Origin: Oxalobacter sp.
Lineage (GTDB): Bacteria > Pseudomonadota > Gammaproteobacteria > Burkholderiales > Burkholderiaceae_D
Assembly (NCBI GenBank): GCA_012512465.1
Contig: JAAZED010000251.1
Coordinates: 1-5,884 of the forward strand
Length of the DNA: 5,884 nt
Direction of reading: 5' to 3'
How positions within the stretch are numbered: the stretch's first letter is position 1; each line of letters opens with the position of its first letter. Below, in pieces: positions 5,444-5,884 of this stretch. Under the pieces are notes generated by a model that saw only the letters and a list, made by a program, of their open reading frames with translations, did not search any database and was not told where the DNA came from. A program made the translations under genes and the position numbers.

Positions 5444-5884
5444 GTTCTTCCAGACGCTTTCTTGAGGGCCGCTTGCCAACGGTCACTTCCAGCGGCACAT
5501 CCTTGCCGTTTCGCGATACCGTCAAACCAACCTTGCTGCCCGGCTCCAACAGCGCAATCATGTTGAACATTTCTGTCATGTTTGCGATTGGCTTGTCGCC
5601 AACAGCCAGCAGGATATCTCCGGGCTTCATACCGGCTTTGTCCGCCGGACCATTTTTGAGAATTGCCGCAATAATCACGCCGCTTTTCTGGCTCAACTGG
5701 AGATTTTCAGCCAGCTCTGGCGTGATATCCCGAGGCTCCACCCCGATCCAGCCCCGTACCACCTGCCCCTTGCTGATGATGGATTCCATCACCGTCTTCA
5801 CCGTTGATACCGGAATGGCAAAACCGATGCCCAGTGATCCGCCGGTGCGTGAATAAATGGCTGAATTGATCCCCAGAAGGTTTA
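5430..5884 (-). CDS. HtrA/Deg-family serine protease, C-terminal part (partial)
   Basis: The minus-strand frame runs from the right edge to TAA at 5432-5430, giving 150 complete residues. The frame continues beyond any internal start codon: the first residues NLLGINSAIYSR, followed by TGGSLGIGFAIPVS, are the end of the trypsin-like domain that follows the catalytic GNSGG in DegP/DegQ/DegS/MucD proteins. The catalytic serine itself is outside the window. A single PDZ domain follows, beginning near GWIGVEPRDI and including SGVIIAAILKNGPADKAGM, the PGDILLAVGDKPI core and VGLTVSRNGKDVPLEVTVG; the protein then ends in a short charged tail, RPSRKRLEEQSGG. One PDZ domain suggests DegS-like architecture or the single-PDZ periplasmic proteases of Betaproteobacteria rather than two-PDZ DegP/DegQ. 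It would act in envelope protein quality control. It is convergent with hinT. The subfamily cannot be fixed without the N-terminus (signal peptide or anchor). Confidence 0.93.
   Translation of the reverse strand, partial: NLLGINSAIYSRTGGSLGIGFAIPVSTVKTVMESIISKGQVVRGWIGVEPRDITPELAENLQLSQKSGVIIAAILKNGPADKAGMKPGDILLAVGDKPIANMTEMFNMIALLEPGSKVGLTVSRNGKDVPLEVTVGKRPSRKRLEEQSGG

Noticed and set aside
5473..5856. Plus-strand open frame of 127 codons opposite the protease gene
   Set aside because: The minus-strand frame here has clear HtrA and PDZ motifs; the plus frame is its antisense shadow.
1..5884. Mobile elements, CRISPR arrays, tRNA or rRNA genes, phage or defence genes
   Set aside because: No direct-repeat arrays, transposase motifs, att-like duplications or RNA gene signatures were seen; every substantial ORF belongs to the his operon, the HIT gene or the protease.

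Overview
The window is a nearly complete stretch of a proteobacterial histidine biosynthesis operon. All histidine genes lie on the plus strand, followed by a HIT-family gene and then, convergently, the 3' end of an HtrA/Deg-type periplasmic protease gene. The order hisD(end)-hisC-hisB-hisH-hisA-hisF-hisI-hisE-hinT, with separate hisI and hisE genes, a monofunctional hisB and a convergent deg gene, is typical of Betaproteobacteria, especially Burkholderiales. The moderate GC content (a little over 50% by eye) and small spacers suggest a lower-GC member such as an Oxalobacteraceae or Sutterellaceae relative. That placement is an inference from gene order and protein style, not from a marker gene.

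Layout: 1-98 is the end of hisD (histidinol dehydrogenase, last pathway steps). 142-1230 is hisC, 1239-1835 hisB, 1875-2513 hisH, 2556-3323 hisA, 3475-4236 hisF, 4233-4634 hisI and 4631-5002 hisE. 5014-5385 is the HIT hydrolase gene. A 13-bp perfect hairpin at 5408-5443 serves as a probable shared terminator. 5430-5884 (minus strand) is the C-terminal part of a single-PDZ serine protease of the DegQ/DegS/MucD group, cut by the window edge. No stretch longer than 300 bases lacks a gene; the longest spacer is the 151 bases between hisA and hisF.

How the genes work together: HisE and HisI take phosphoribosyl-ATP to ProFAR, and HisA isomerises it to PRFAR. The HisH-HisF glutamine amidotransferase/cyclase complex makes imidazole glycerol phosphate and AICAR. 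HisB dehydrates it, HisC transaminates it, and HisD finishes the pathway after a histidinol-phosphate phosphatase that is not in this window. The first enzyme (HisG) would be expected just upstream of hisD. All catalytic residues I could check are present, so the enzymes look functional.

The coding content is ordinary; I see no sign of a new defence, mobile or biosynthetic system. The points worth a second look are in the spacers: a structured 151-base hisA-hisF gap with two strong dyads, a U-rich spacer without a Shine-Dalgarno sequence before hisA, three cistrons in a row without a recognisable Shine-Dalgarno sequence (hisB, hisH, hisA), a strong Shine-Dalgarno sequence placed too far from hisC, and a hairpin terminator built partly from the last codons of the convergent protease gene. 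The tatABC genes that I recall often sitting between the HIT gene and the deg gene in related bacteria are absent.
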